This document shows positions 43,804 to 52,514 of a DNA stretch of 64,000 nucleotides, in pieces (within the stretch, counting starts at the first letter, position 1; every line of letters begins with the position of its first letter). The DNA lies in contig JBBKXQ010000143.1 of NCBI GenBank assembly GCA_037969565.1, forward strand, positions 1 through 64,000. The letters are read 5' to 3'. The notes below the pieces were generated by a model that searched no databases, had not been told where the DNA came from, and saw nothing but the letters and a program-made list of their open reading frames with translations. The position numbers and the translations under genes are program-made. Source of the DNA: SZUA-35 sp037969565 (GTDB taxonomy: Bacteria; Actinomycetota; Acidimicrobiia; Acidimicrobiales; SZUA-35).

Positions 43804-44496
43804 ATGGATTCTATCGTAAGCGGCGTCGGCGTCATCGACAAGTCGTTCGCCATCATCGATCTCGTGGCTGGTTCGCCCCGGGCCCTCAGCGAAATCGCGG
43901 CAGCCACCGGGATCACGCGGGCGACGACCCACCGCCTGCTGATGGCGTTGGAGCTGCACGGCATGGTCCGGCGCGTCGGTGACGGCCGATTCGCCCTGGG
44001 TTATCGGGTGCTGGCCCTGGCCCAGCAGATCGATGGCCTCGGGCCGTTGGCCGACGCCGCTCGCCCCCACCTGCTGCGATTGACTCGCGACGTCGGTGAG
44101 AGCGCCCAGCTCTACGTGCGGGACGGGGACGAACGAGTGTGTGTTGCCACCGCCGAGTCGGGGCACGGGCTTCGAACCATCGTTCCGGTCGGTTCCCGGC
44201 TCACGCTCGAACGTGGCTCGGCCGCCGCCGTGTTGTCGGGAAGATCAGAGCCGGGCGAGATTGCCGTGTCGGTGGCGGAACGCGAGCCGGGTGTGGCCTC
44301 GGTCAGCGCTGCCGTCCTCGATGCCGCCGGGGGCGTGGTGGCGGCGTTGAGCGTCAGCGGACCCGTTGACCGGATGGGAGTTGATCCCGGTTCTCGGTTC
44401 GGGCCGGTTGTGTTGCGAGAAGCGATTGCACTCGGGGCGGACTACGCCTCGATGGCGACCACTTCGACGCTCAGTGTTGCCCCAGTCGGTGCCTGA
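43804..44496 (+). CDS. IclR-family regulator of leucine genes (NdgR/LeuR-like)
   Basis: A 230-aa IclR regulator. The N-terminal winged helix is SEIAAATGITRATTHRLLMA. The C-terminal effector domain (ESAQLYVRDGDERVCVATAESGHGLR) is similar to that of NdgR, which controls leuCD and other amino-acid genes in actinobacteria. Divergent position next to leuC supports that role. The last 55 bp overlap the convergent greA. The transcript is leaderless. Confidence 0.88.
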   Translation: MDSIVSGVGVIDKSFAIIDLVAGSPRALSEIAAATGITRATTHRLLMALELHGMVRRVGDGRFALGYRVLALAQQIDGLGPLADAARPHLLRLTRDVGESAQLYVRDGDERVCVATAESGHGLRTIVPVGSRLTLERGSAAAVLSGRSEPGEIAVSVAEREPGVASVSAAVLDAAGGVVAALSVSGPVDRMGVDPGSRFGPVVLREAIALGADYASMATTSTLSVAPVGA

Positions 44497-44912
44497 TAGC
44501 TGATGGTCTCGCCCACCTTGGCGCCGATCAGCGCCTGACCCATGGCTGAGCCAGGAGACATCACGGTGACACCTTCGCGCCGTTCTTCGATCGATCCGAT
44601 GAGGTACTGCTCGACCTCGTCGTCGCCGACGAACTTGACCGTCACGACGAAACCGGCACGGACCTCGTCGGTACCTCCGTCGATCTCGACGATCTTGGCG
44701 TCGAGCAGGATGGCGGCGAGGAGATTGATGCGGCCCTCCATCTTTCCCTGCTCTTCTTTGGCCGCGTGATAGTCGCCGTTCTCGGAGAGATCACCCAGCT
44801 CGCGGGCCGTCTCGATCTTCTTGGCGATTTCGATCCGACCACGAGTGGTGAGGTCGTTGTGTTCAGCCTTCAGGCGGTCGTAGGCGTCTTGGGAAAGCTC
44901 TTGAACATCCAC
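44442..44912 (-). CDS. greA: Transcription elongation factor GreA
   Basis: A 156-aa Gre factor. The N-terminal coiled coil (YDRLKAEHNDLTTRGRIEIA) includes the acidic tip ARELGDLSENGDYHAAK that reaches into RNA polymerase to stimulate transcript cleavage. The C-terminal globular domain ends in ISYQAPTGATLSVEVVAIEA. GTG at 44912 is 6 nt after TAGCAT. Its 3' end lies 55 bp inside leuR on the other strand. Confidence 0.97.
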   Translation of the reverse strand: MDVQELSQDAYDRLKAEHNDLTTRGRIEIAKKIETARELGDLSENGDYHAAKEEQGKMEGRINLLAAILLDAKIVEIDGGTDEVRAGFVVTVKFVGDDEVEQYLIGSIEERREGVTVMSPGSAMGQALIGAKVGETISYQAPTGATLSVEVVAIEA

Positions 44913-44918
44913 GCATCG

Positions 44919-44924
44919 ATGCTA
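44919..44924 (-). promoter_or_regulatory. -10 element for leaderless greA
   Basis: Minus-strand TAGCAT, 6 nt before the GTG at 44912. Confidence 0.45.
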
Positions 44925-44970
44925 GAGGGCGGGGGAGCGAACGGGAACGGTAACGCGAGGGTGTAGCTGC

Positions 44971-45534
44971 TCAGAAGGTTCGGGTGAGGCGGCGGCGCAG
45001 GAGATAGCCGGTCTGGAGGTTGGCGAAGACGCCGATGGACCATGCCAGCAATGTTCTCGGCTCGGTCAACCGGTCGCGAACCAGTTCGGTTTGCGCTTCC
45101 TGGAAACCAGGAGGAACGCCGTAGACGCGGAGGTAGTCGTAGCGCTCGATGAAATAGGCAACGACGAACAAGGTCACGATGTAGAAGATCAGCGAGATCG
45201 TGGCCCGGATGTCGCTGTGGTCGGCGCCGACGCCGAGACGAACGCCCACGGCGATCAGCACGGCGGCCAGAACTGCGAGCCATGGCGAATTGACAACGTC
45301 CTGGCTTTCGAAGGCGAACCATGACACGCCGACGACCACCGAGATGGCGAGACCAGCGAGTGTTCCGGTGAGGACGTCGGCCTCTCCGCCGAGGGGCACC
45401 ACGCCAATGGAGCGCCGGGATGTAAGGGGAGTCGGATCGGGAACCCCCGAGTCCTTCTGCGCCTCGACCCACGAGTCGGGAACGGTCCTGACAGAAAACG
45501 ACTTCTCGTCGAATTGTTGATTGGTACCACTCAT
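44971..45534 (-). CDS. Hypothetical membrane protein
   Basis: A 187-aa protein with a polar 50-residue N-terminus and four hydrophobic segments (LAGLAISVVVGVSWFAF; WLAVLAAVLIAVGVRLGV; ISLIFYIVTLFVVAYFI; LLAWSIGVFANLQTGYLL). GGAGG lies upstream of the ATG at 45534. No family recognised. It is divergent from leuB and 58 bp downstream of greA on the same strand. Confidence 0.7.
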   Translation of the reverse strand: MSGTNQQFDEKSFSVRTVPDSWVEAQKDSGVPDPTPLTSRRSIGVVPLGGEADVLTGTLAGLAISVVVGVSWFAFESQDVVNSPWLAVLAAVLIAVGVRLGVGADHSDIRATISLIFYIVTLFVVAYFIERYDYLRVYGVPPGFQEAQTELVRDRLTEPRTLLAWSIGVFANLQTGYLLRRRLTRTF

Positions 45535-45650
45535 GCCGCGACCTCCATCCCTGTCAATCGGACGGAAGGACCGCAGTCTTGAGAAAGAACCTCGAACGAT
45601 AGGATCCTCGGCCCAGCGGCTCGTCGGTGGGTTGCAGAAGGGAACACGTC

Positions 45651-46640
45651 GTGGGTACGCACAAGGTCGCAATCGTCGGTGGCGATGGCATCGGTCCTGA
45701 AGTGATCGAGCAGGGTCTCAAGGTGATCGAGGCTGCTGGAGTGGCGTTGGAAACCGTCGACTACGACCTCGGCGGAACCCGATATCTCCGCGACGGAACG
45801 ATCCTTCCCGACTCCGTTCTCGACGAATGGCGCGGCTTCGATGCGATCTATCTCGGTGCCGTCGGTGTGCCCGGCGTACCGCCCGGTGTGATCGAGCGGG
45901 GTTTGTTGCTCAAGATGCGCTTCGAGCTCGATCTGTATGTCAACCAGCGGCCGTTCAAGTTGGGCGATCCGGCCGACGGTGGTCACGACTTCGTCGTCAT
46001 CAGAGAGAACACCGAGGGCACCTACGCCGGAGAAGGCGGATTCATGCGGAAGGGGACACCGCACGAAATCGCCACGCAGGGATCGGTGAATACGCGGATG
46101 GGCGCCGAGCGGGCGATTCGTTATGGCTTCGAGCTCGCAACGACCCGAAACAATCACCTCACGTTGGTCCACAAAACCAACGTCCTCACCTTTTCCGGCG
46201 ATCTCTGGCAGCGGGCCTTCGACGAGGTCAGCACCGAATACCCCGGGGTGGAAACGGCCTACAACCACGTTGATGCCGCCTGCATCTACTTCGTGCAGGA
46301 TCCCCAGCGCTACGACGTCATCGTCACCGACAATTTGTTCGGCGACATTCTCACCGACTTGGGCGGAGCAGTTTCCGGTGGAATCGGCTTGGCTTCGTCG
46401 GCCAATCTCAACCCCGCTCGCACGGGGCCGTCGATGTTCGAGCCCGTGCACGGATCGGCGCCCGACATCGCAGGGCAGCAAAAGGCCAATCCCATTGCCG
46501 CTATTCTGAGTGCTGCGCTCATGCTCGATTTTCTCGGCGAGTCGAAAGCCGCAGCTCGCATCCAAGCCGCGTGCGATGCTTGTGTCGATCTGACCGGTTC
46601 CACCAGCGAGATCGGCAATGCCGTCTCCTCCAAGCTCTAA
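45651..46640 (+). CDS. leuB: 3-isopropylmalate dehydrogenase
   Basis: A 329-aa NAD-dependent beta-decarboxylating dehydrogenase of leucine synthesis. Motifs: VGGDGIGPEV, HDFVVIRENTEGTYAGEGG, the metal-binding DNLFGDILTDLGGAV and EPVHGSAPDIAGQQKANP. GTG at 45651 has AGAAGGGA 8 nt upstream. It starts a leuB-ilvE-cimA cluster. Confidence 0.95.
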   Translation: MGTHKVAIVGGDGIGPEVIEQGLKVIEAAGVALETVDYDLGGTRYLRDGTILPDSVLDEWRGFDAIYLGAVGVPGVPPGVIERGLLLKMRFELDLYVNQRPFKLGDPADGGHDFVVIRENTEGTYAGEGGFMRKGTPHEIATQGSVNTRMGAERAIRYGFELATTRNNHLTLVHKTNVLTFSGDLWQRAFDEVSTEYPGVETAYNHVDAACIYFVQDPQRYDVIVTDNLFGDILTDLGGAVSGGIGLASSANLNPARTGPSMFEPVHGSAPDIAGQQKANPIAAILSAALMLDFLGESKAAARIQAACDACVDLTGSTSEIGNAVSSKL

Positions 46641-46647
46641 GGCAGCC

Positions 46648-47670
46648 ATGAGCGATATCCAAGATCCATTCTCCTCCCCATTCGGCTCGTTGTTCGGCGA
46701 TTCGATGACCAGTGCCACGCTCGCCAACGGCGAGTACACCTACGGTGGCGCGGCCCAGCCGATGGAGAATCTCTCACTCCATCCGGCCACGCATGCCCTG
46801 CACTACGGCTCCACGATCTTCGAGGGTCTGAAGGCTCACCGTCAGGCCGATGGGTCGTTGGCGATCTTCCGTCTCGACGACCACGTCGCCCGGATGCAGC
46901 AGAGCATCGGCCGGCTCAGGATGCCGATCCCCGAGGCCTCACTCATCCGACAGATGATCATCGATTCGGTCGAGGCGAATGCCCGCTTCGTGCCGTCGGC
47001 TCCGGGGTCGCTCTACATTCGGCCCACCTACATCGGTACGGCACCAAACATCGGCGCCGCCGCCAGCCCGAGCGACCGAGCGATGCTCTATGTCATCTGC
47101 TCTCCGGTCGGCGACTATTTCGCCGGCGGTGTTCGCCCGCTCACCATCTACGTCGAAACCAAGGTGCCGCGCACCACGCCTCAGTTCGGCATGGTCAAGA
47201 GCGGGGCGAACTACGTGATGGCCCTCGGGCCCACGCTCGACGCCAAGCGAGACCATGGCGCCGATCAAGTCTTGTTCGCAACAGGCGACGACATCACCGA
47301 AACCGGTGCTTCCAACTTCTTTCTGGTCGATGACGACAAGCTCATCACCCGCCAGCTCGACGAGTCGTTCCTTCATGGCGTCACCCGCAACTCCGTGATC
47401 GCCTTGGGTCGAGATCTCGGCTACGAGATCGACGAACGTCCGCTTCGCACCAGTGAGCTCACCGAATGGGCCGATCATGGTGAGGTGTTTCTGTCCGGTA
47501 CAGCCGCCGTCATCGCCCCGGTCGGAACGGTGGTCGTCAACGATTCCCGGGTCACCGTCGGCGACGGACAGCCGGGCAAGAACACGCTGAGAATCCGTCA
47601 GGCGCTCACGGATCTGCTGTCGGGTTCGGCCCCCGATCCATACGGCTGGCGTACGACAGTTTCGGGCTGA
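46648..47670 (+). CDS. ilvE: Branched-chain amino acid aminotransferase
   Basis: A 340-aa fold-type IV PLP enzyme. It performs the last step to Leu, Ile and Val. Motifs: LHYGSTIFEGLKAHR, YIRPTYIGT, the PLP-lysine region FGMVKSGANYV and DDITETGASNFFLV. ATG is 8 bp after leuB, and cimA follows after 4 bp, so the three are one operon. Confidence 0.95.
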   Translation: MSDIQDPFSSPFGSLFGDSMTSATLANGEYTYGGAAQPMENLSLHPATHALHYGSTIFEGLKAHRQADGSLAIFRLDDHVARMQQSIGRLRMPIPEASLIRQMIIDSVEANARFVPSAPGSLYIRPTYIGTAPNIGAAASPSDRAMLYVICSPVGDYFAGGVRPLTIYVETKVPRTTPQFGMVKSGANYVMALGPTLDAKRDHGADQVLFATGDDITETGASNFFLVDDDKLITRQLDESFLHGVTRNSVIALGRDLGYEIDERPLRTSELTEWADHGEVFLSGTAAVIAPVGTVVVNDSRVTVGDGQPGKNTLRIRQALTDLLSGSAPDPYGWRTTVSG

Positions 47671-47674
47671 GCGC

Positions 47675-49351
47675 ATGGAGATCTCGAGAGAAGCGGTCAG
47701 AGACGATTCGTGGCCCGAGGCGGTCGAGATCTTCGACACAACCCTCCGCGACGGTTCACAATTCGAAGGCATCGCCCTCACCACCGACGACAAACTTCGA
47801 ATCGCCGTGCAGCTGGATTCCCTCGGCGTGCACTACATCGAAGGTGGCTGGCCCGGCTCGAACCCGCGCGACGACGCGTTCTTCCAGCGAGCGGCCGCCG
47901 GCGAACTCGACCTCACCACGTCGACACTCGTGGCGTTCGGCTCGACCCGAAGGCCCAAAGGCAAGGTCGATGAAGACCAGACGCTTGCCAATCTCATCTC
48001 GGCTCAGACCGAAGTGTGCTGCATCGTTGCGAAGAGCTGGGACTACCACGTACTCGAAGCCCTTCGCACCACGCTCGATGAGGGTGTGGCGATGATCCAC
48101 GACTCCGTGGCGTATTTGAAGGGTCAGGGCCGGCGAGTATTCGTCGACTTCGAACATTTCTTCGATGGGTACAAACGCAACCCCGAGTTCGCCCTGCGAG
48201 CCCTCGAAGCGGCCGCCATCGCCGGTGCCGAAACGCTGGTGCTGTGCGACACCAACGGCGGCTCGTTGCCCCACGAAATCGAAGGCACGACGCGCCGGGT
48301 CGTACAGATGTTCCCCGAACTCGTCATCGGCATGCACACCCAGAACGACACGGGCTGCGCCGTGGCCAACGCGGTGGCCGGCGTGCGGGCCGGATCGCGC
48401 CACGTCCAGGGAACAATCAATGGCTACGGCGAACGAACCGGCAATTGTGATCTCACCACGTTCGTACCGAACCTCACGCTGAAGATGGGTATTCGGACGC
48501 TGCCTGTCGGGGCCATGGAACGACTCACGGCCGTGAGTCACCACGTGGCCGAACTCGTCAACCTTCCACCGAATGATGCACTCCCGTATGTGGGAAAGTC
48601 GGCGTTCGCTCACAAGGCCGGGCTCCACACCTCGGCCATCGCTCGGGCGGCCGATGCCTACGAGCATGTCGACCCTGCGCTCGTCGGCAATGGCACCCGC
48701 TTCCTCGTGTCCGACCTCTCGGGTCGCTCGACGGTCGAACTCAAGGCCAAGGAGCTGGGAATCGAACTGGAGCCGGCGCAACTCAAGACGGCACTCGATG
48801 AGCTGAAGGCACTGGAGAACTCCGGCTATCACTTCGAAGCAGCCGACGCGTCGCTCGAGTTGCTCCTACGGCGGGCAACCGGCTGGCGGAACACGTTCTT
48901 CGCGCTCGAGTCGTTCCGGGTCACCGTTGATCACCGGCCGGGGGAGAAGATGGCGTTGGAGATCAATCCGCTCGGTCACTACGACGGAGTCGAAACCCAG
49001 GCCACCGTGAAGTTGGCTCTGCCCATGTTCGACGACGATGGTGAGCCTCTCGACGACGTGCGAATCATCGCAACCGGTGAGGGGAACGGGCCGGTCAATG
49101 CGCTGGATGCGGCATTCCGATCGGCGGTGGGAAACCGCTTTCCCCAACTCGACGCGATGAAACTCGTCGACTACAAAGTGCGCATTCTCGACTCGACGAG
49201 CGGCACCGGTGCCATCACTCGGGTATTGATCGATGCTTCCGACGGAGAGCAGCGCTGGTCGACGATCGGTGTTAGCGAGAACATCATCGAAGCCAGCTGG
49301 CAGGCGCTCAGCGATTCGATCGTCTACGCCTTGTCCCGTTCGGCCCGCTGA
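47675..49351 (+). CDS. cimA: (R)-citramalate synthase
   Basis: A 558-aa DRE-TIM metallolyase. Motifs: IFDTTLRDGSQFEGI (DRE), ETLVLCDTNGGSLPHEI, the HxH metal site GMHTQNDTGCA and GTINGYGERTGNCD. A C-terminal regulatory domain follows (RVTVDHRPG, then the isoleucine-binding type). Length and the QFEGI and GWPGSNPRD variants match the CimA subgroup rather than LeuA. It makes citramalate from pyruvate and acetyl-CoA, giving isoleucine without threonine. No ilvA is in the window. Confidence 0.9.
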   Translation: MEISREAVRDDSWPEAVEIFDTTLRDGSQFEGIALTTDDKLRIAVQLDSLGVHYIEGGWPGSNPRDDAFFQRAAAGELDLTTSTLVAFGSTRRPKGKVDEDQTLANLISAQTEVCCIVAKSWDYHVLEALRTTLDEGVAMIHDSVAYLKGQGRRVFVDFEHFFDGYKRNPEFALRALEAAAIAGAETLVLCDTNGGSLPHEIEGTTRRVVQMFPELVIGMHTQNDTGCAVANAVAGVRAGSRHVQGTINGYGERTGNCDLTTFVPNLTLKMGIRTLPVGAMERLTAVSHHVAELVNLPPNDALPYVGKSAFAHKAGLHTSAIARAADAYEHVDPALVGNGTRFLVSDLSGRSTVELKAKELGIELEPAQLKTALDELKALENSGYHFEAADASLELLLRRATGWRNTFFALESFRVTVDHRPGEKMALEINPLGHYDGVETQATVKLALPMFDDDGEPLDDVRIIATGEGNGPVNALDAAFRSAVGNRFPQLDAMKLVDYKVRILDSTSGTGAITRVLIDASDGEQRWSTIGVSENIIEASWQALSDSIVYALSRSAR

Positions 49352-49364
49352 CCCGATTCTGGGG

Positions 49365-49856
49365 TCAGGGCTTCCAGATCATGAGGGCGAGGGCAACGAC
49401 CAATAGGAGTTGAGTGAGCCCTTCGCCGAGCGCCAACTTCTTGGCCTGGGCCACGACTCCGGGATCGGTGGTCATCTTCTCATCGGGAGCGAGCGCCTCG
49501 GCCCGCTCGAGCAGGCTCTTGACGGTGGGTTTCACCAAGCCGTGAGCCACGCCCACGAGAGCGAACCACACGACGAACGATGCCGATATCCAGACCTCGC
49601 CGAAACTCACCTCTCCTTCGCTGACGGCCACCAACACGATGCCGAGCACGAAGACTCCGTAGATCGCGTAGTGAGCGAGGTTCGTGACCGTCTGCGTGGT
49701 TCGAAGGATCACTCGGGCATCGGAGGCGGTTCCGGCGAAGGCCTTGGCGTTGTAGGCACTGTGCGCGATCACTCCGCCGAATCCCACGATCGCCGCGGCG
49801 ATGTGGAGGAGGAGAACAATCTGATAGATGGCTGAGGGATCGTCCATCTCGGGCAC
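49365..49856 (-). CDS. DUF2269-like membrane protein
   Basis: A 163-aa protein with four hydrophobic helices (IVLLLHIAAAIVGFGGVIAH; YAIYGVFVLGIVLVAV; WISASFVVWFALVGVAHG; LTQLLLVVALALMIW). Helix 1 holds a His as in the DUF2269 family of small heme-like membrane proteins. GTG at 49856 has GGAGGAG 6 nt upstream. It is divergent from 49871 with only 14 bp between the starts. Confidence 0.72.
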   Translation of the reverse strand: MPEMDDPSAIYQIVLLLHIAAAIVGFGGVIAHSAYNAKAFAGTASDARVILRTTQTVTNLAHYAIYGVFVLGIVLVAVSEGEVSFGEVWISASFVVWFALVGVAHGLVKPTVKSLLERAEALAPDEKMTTDPGVVAQAKKLALGEGLTQLLLVVALALMIWKP

Positions 49857-49858
49857 GG

Positions 49859-49864
49859 TAGTCT
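49859..49864 (+). promoter_or_regulatory. -10 element for the leaderless gene at 49871
   Basis: TAGTCT followed by 6 nt and the GTG. It lies inside the ribosome site of the divergent gene. Confidence 0.45.
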
Positions 49865-49870
49865 CCTCCG

Positions 49871-50389
49871 GTGGCTGCTCCTGACTTCGTGCCGACAGAT
49901 CCAACTCAGCGGGTACGCGGGTATTCGTCGCCACCCCGTCGGGAGGGCTCGTGGGTCGCTGATCGGCCGGGCGATCTCGAGGCCGGTCAGCCCACCGGCA
50001 CTCGTCTCGGTTGGCCGGGCCCCGATCAGGGTTATGCACTGAAGCTGGCCACGCTGTTCGTCGACCGCTTGCACCTCGGCGCCGTGGCCTACGACGATGC
50101 CGTGGCCGGTTGTACGCCGGTCGCCACCAAACGTGCGGCCATCTACGGTCGGGCGCCGATCATCCACGACCTCACGATTGCGTTCGCCATTTTCGGGTTC
50201 TTGGATCAAGATCCGCCCCAGGAACTGGTTTCTCTACGAGAAGCGATCTTCGCCGAGCTCCATTCGCATCATCATTACCGGGAACGTCGAGCCGTGGTCG
50301 ACATGGTCTCGGAGGCTGTTTTGCGTCAACCCGAGGAACGCATCCGGGCCGAGTACGACGTCGACTGGAAACGAAACCTCAACGTCTGA
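49871..50389 (+). CDS. Conserved hypothetical protein
   Basis: A 172-aa soluble protein I cannot name. The N-terminal 55 residues are Pro/Gly-rich, then a helical core: FVDRLHLGAVAYDDAVAGC, IHDLTIAFAIFGFLDQD and a His-rich stretch LHSHHHYRERRAVVDMV. It ends near EYDVDWKRNLNV. It looks like a compact all-helix protein with possible metal binding through the HSHHH. Located 46 bp upstream of gltX. Confidence 0.68.
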   Translation: MAAPDFVPTDPTQRVRGYSSPPRREGSWVADRPGDLEAGQPTGTRLGWPGPDQGYALKLATLFVDRLHLGAVAYDDAVAGCTPVATKRAAIYGRAPIIHDLTIAFAIFGFLDQDPPQELVSLREAIFAELHSHHHYRERRAVVDMVSEAVLRQPEERIRAEYDVDWKRNLNV

Positions 50390-50422
50390 CGACTGCGGCG
50401 TTTGCTCTGAACGGGCGAGCAC

Positions 50423-50428
50423 TACCCT
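50423..50428 (+). promoter_or_regulatory. -10 element for leaderless gltX
   Basis: TACCCT followed by 7 nt and the GTG at 50436. It supports a GTG start with no Shine-Dalgarno. Confidence 0.45.
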
Positions 50429-50435
50429 CGCCTGA

Positions 50436-51797
50436 GTGACCGCCAACCCGTCTGTTCGAGTTCGATTCTCCCCAGCACCGACGGGCTACCTGCACGTCGG
50501 TGGTGCGCGGTCGGCGCTCTTCAACTGGATGTACGCCCGCCACACCGGCGGCACGATGATCCTTCGGGTGGAAGACACCGACGCCGACCGGAGCCGGCCC
50601 GAGCTGATCGAGGCCATCCACGACAGCCTCACCTGGTTGGGGATCGACTGGGACGAGGAATACCGACAATCCGACCGCTTCGGGCAATACCGCGAAGCGG
50701 CTCAGAGTTTTCTCGACAAGGGATTCGCCTATCGCTGTGACTGCACCCAAGAGGCAGTGAAGGCCCGGACCGAGAACGACTCGGGCTATGACGGATTCTG
50801 CCGTGATCGCGACGTGCAGCCGGGTGAGGGTGTCGTTGTTCGTTTCCGGACGCCCGATGAGGGTGTCACCGGCTGGGATGATTTGGTCCGGGGTCGAGTC
50901 GAGTTCGAGAACGCGCTCCTCGAAGACTTCGTCATCGTGCGGTCCAGCGGTGTTCCGCTTTTCCACGTGGCCAACGCCTACGACGACCTCGACATGGGAA
51001 TCACTCACGTCGTCCGGGGCGAAGATCTCGTCAACACCACACCGAGGGTGCTGCTCATGCGGGAAGCGCTCGGCGCCACGGACCAGCCGCTCTACGCCCA
51101 TCTGCCGCTCATCGTCAACGAGAAGCGACAGAAGCTCTCGAAGCGTCGAGATGATGTGGCCGTTGGTGACTACCGGGCAAAGGGTTTCCTCCCCGACGCC
51201 ATGCGGAACTATCTCCTCACCCTGGGGTGGGGTCCGAAGGACGACATAGAGATACGGCCGATCACGGAGTTCGTCGAGCAGTTCGAATTGTCCGACATCA
51301 ACAAGTCGCCCGCCTTCTTCGATGTGAAGAAGCTGGAGCATTTCAACGGCGAATACCTTCGGGCGATGGCCCTCGATGATTTCATCGCCGCCGCCTCACC
51401 GTTCGCGGCCGAGATCGATCCCGCGCTGTTCGCCCGTCACGCAGAACAGATCCAGGGACGGGTGAAGACACTGGCCGAGGCCGGCGGATTCCTCGATTGG
51501 GTCGTCGGTCCCGCGTCAGAGCCGACGGAGAAAGACTGGAAGAAGGTGATGGGCGGCGCCAAGGTTCCTGCGGTGCTCGACGCCGTGATCGAACGCCTGG
51601 CCGTCTGCGATTGGACACCAGAGGCCGCCGAATCCGTGGTCTTCGGCGTTGGCGAAGAGCTCGAGACCAAAACTCAGCTGCCGGTCCGGTTGGCGGTCAC
51701 CGGCAGCCGATCCGGTCTTCCGTTGTTCGAACCGATGGTCGAGCTCGACCGCGACGTGGTGCTCGACCGGCTCCGGGCCGCACGCGCCAAGCTTTGA
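50436..51797 (+). CDS. gltX: Glutamyl-tRNA synthetase
   Basis: A 453-aa class I synthetase. Signature one is PAPTGYLHVGGARSALFNW (HIGH equivalent), signature two is KLSKRRDD. The C-terminal anticodon-binding domain is helical (ISA in the discriminating or non-discriminating form cannot be read). Just downstream are tRNA-Gln and tRNA-Glu, and no GlnRS is in the window, so this enzyme may charge both tRNAs. The usual indirect route then uses GatCAB, which is not in the window. Confidence 0.96.
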   Translation: MTANPSVRVRFSPAPTGYLHVGGARSALFNWMYARHTGGTMILRVEDTDADRSRPELIEAIHDSLTWLGIDWDEEYRQSDRFGQYREAAQSFLDKGFAYRCDCTQEAVKARTENDSGYDGFCRDRDVQPGEGVVVRFRTPDEGVTGWDDLVRGRVEFENALLEDFVIVRSSGVPLFHVANAYDDLDMGITHVVRGEDLVNTTPRVLLMREALGATDQPLYAHLPLIVNEKRQKLSKRRDDVAVGDYRAKGFLPDAMRNYLLTLGWGPKDDIEIRPITEFVEQFELSDINKSPAFFDVKKLEHFNGEYLRAMALDDFIAAASPFAAEIDPALFARHAEQIQGRVKTLAEAGGFLDWVVGPASEPTEKDWKKVMGGAKVPAVLDAVIERLAVCDWTPEAAESVVFGVGEELETKTQLPVRLAVTGSRSGLPLFEPMVELDRDVVLDRLRAARAKL

Positions 51798-51806
51798 CCT
51801 GACACC

Positions 51807-52394
51807 ATGTTCCGCCGTTTCGTTGCGTTGGTGGTGGTTCTGTTCCTCGGCTATGGCGCGATCACTTTCGGGCAGGTCTGGTGGGCCAGCCGGGCCGACT
51901 TCAGTGGCAGCGCCCCCGCCGCAGTGGTGCTCGGCGCGGCCCAATACAACGGGACGCCCTCGCCCGCGCTCCAGACTCGGCTCGACCACGCAGCTTCTCT
52001 GTATCAACAAGACCGTGTCGAGATCGTGGTGGTCACCGGCGGGCGCCAAGAAGGCGACACCACCACCGAAGCCAAGGCGGCCTACGACTATCTTCGCAAT
52101 GTGGTTGGTCTGCCCGACGAGCGGCTCCGCCTCGAGGTGGATGGAACGTCGACCTTCGAGGAGCTGGCCGCAGTCGCCCGCTTCCTCACCCAAGAAGGCA
52201 TCACGGAGGTTCTGCTCGTGACCGACCCGTATCACGCTCGAAGGGCCCTCTTGGTGGCTCGAGAAGTGGGGCTCGACGCCGAAGTGGCGCCGACTGCCGC
52301 CAGCGCACCCCTGACTCGGTTGATCCGCGAAACCGTTGCCGTCGGGGTGGGTCAGATCATCGGTTTCCGTCGACTGGAGAAAATCGCCGGGTGA
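51807..52394 (+). CDS. DUF218 / YdcF-like protein with N-terminal membrane helix
   Basis: A 195-aa protein. A membrane helix at residues 6-27 (ALVVVLFLGYGAITFGQVW) is followed by the DUF218 domain: AVVLGAAQYNGTPSPALQTR, VVTGGRQEGD, GTSTFEEL and LLVTDPYHARRALLVA. E. coli SanA and YdcF belong to the family, which may act on cell-envelope metabolites. The ATG is 10 bp after gltX, probably cotranscribed. Confidence 0.88.
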   Translation: MFRRFVALVVVLFLGYGAITFGQVWWASRADFSGSAPAAVVLGAAQYNGTPSPALQTRLDHAASLYQQDRVEIVVVTGGRQEGDTTTEAKAAYDYLRNVVGLPDERLRLEVDGTSTFEELAAVARFLTQEGITEVLLVTDPYHARRALLVAREVGLDAEVAPTAASAPLTRLIRETVAVGVGQIIGFRRLEKIAG

Positions 52395-52442
52395 ACACGG
52401 TGGCCGTGGTCGTGGCAACGGTAAGCTCGACGGCTCCACCAA

Positions 52443-52514
52443 TCGGACGTGGTGTAATTGGTAACACATCTGGTTCTGGTCCAGTCATTGGGGGTTCAAG
52501 TCCTCCCGTCCGAG
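52443..52514 (+). tRNA. tRNA-Gln (CTG anticodon)
   Basis: A 72-nt tRNA. Acceptor stem TCGGACG/CGTCCGA, D-arm with GTAATTGGTAAC, anticodon loop TTCTGGT (CTG), variable region, T-arm GGGGG-TTCAAGT-CCTCC. Discriminator is G and the 3' end does not encode a complete CCA. The outer anticodon-stem pair is T-T. Position right after gltX and DUF218 is notable. Confidence 0.9.
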
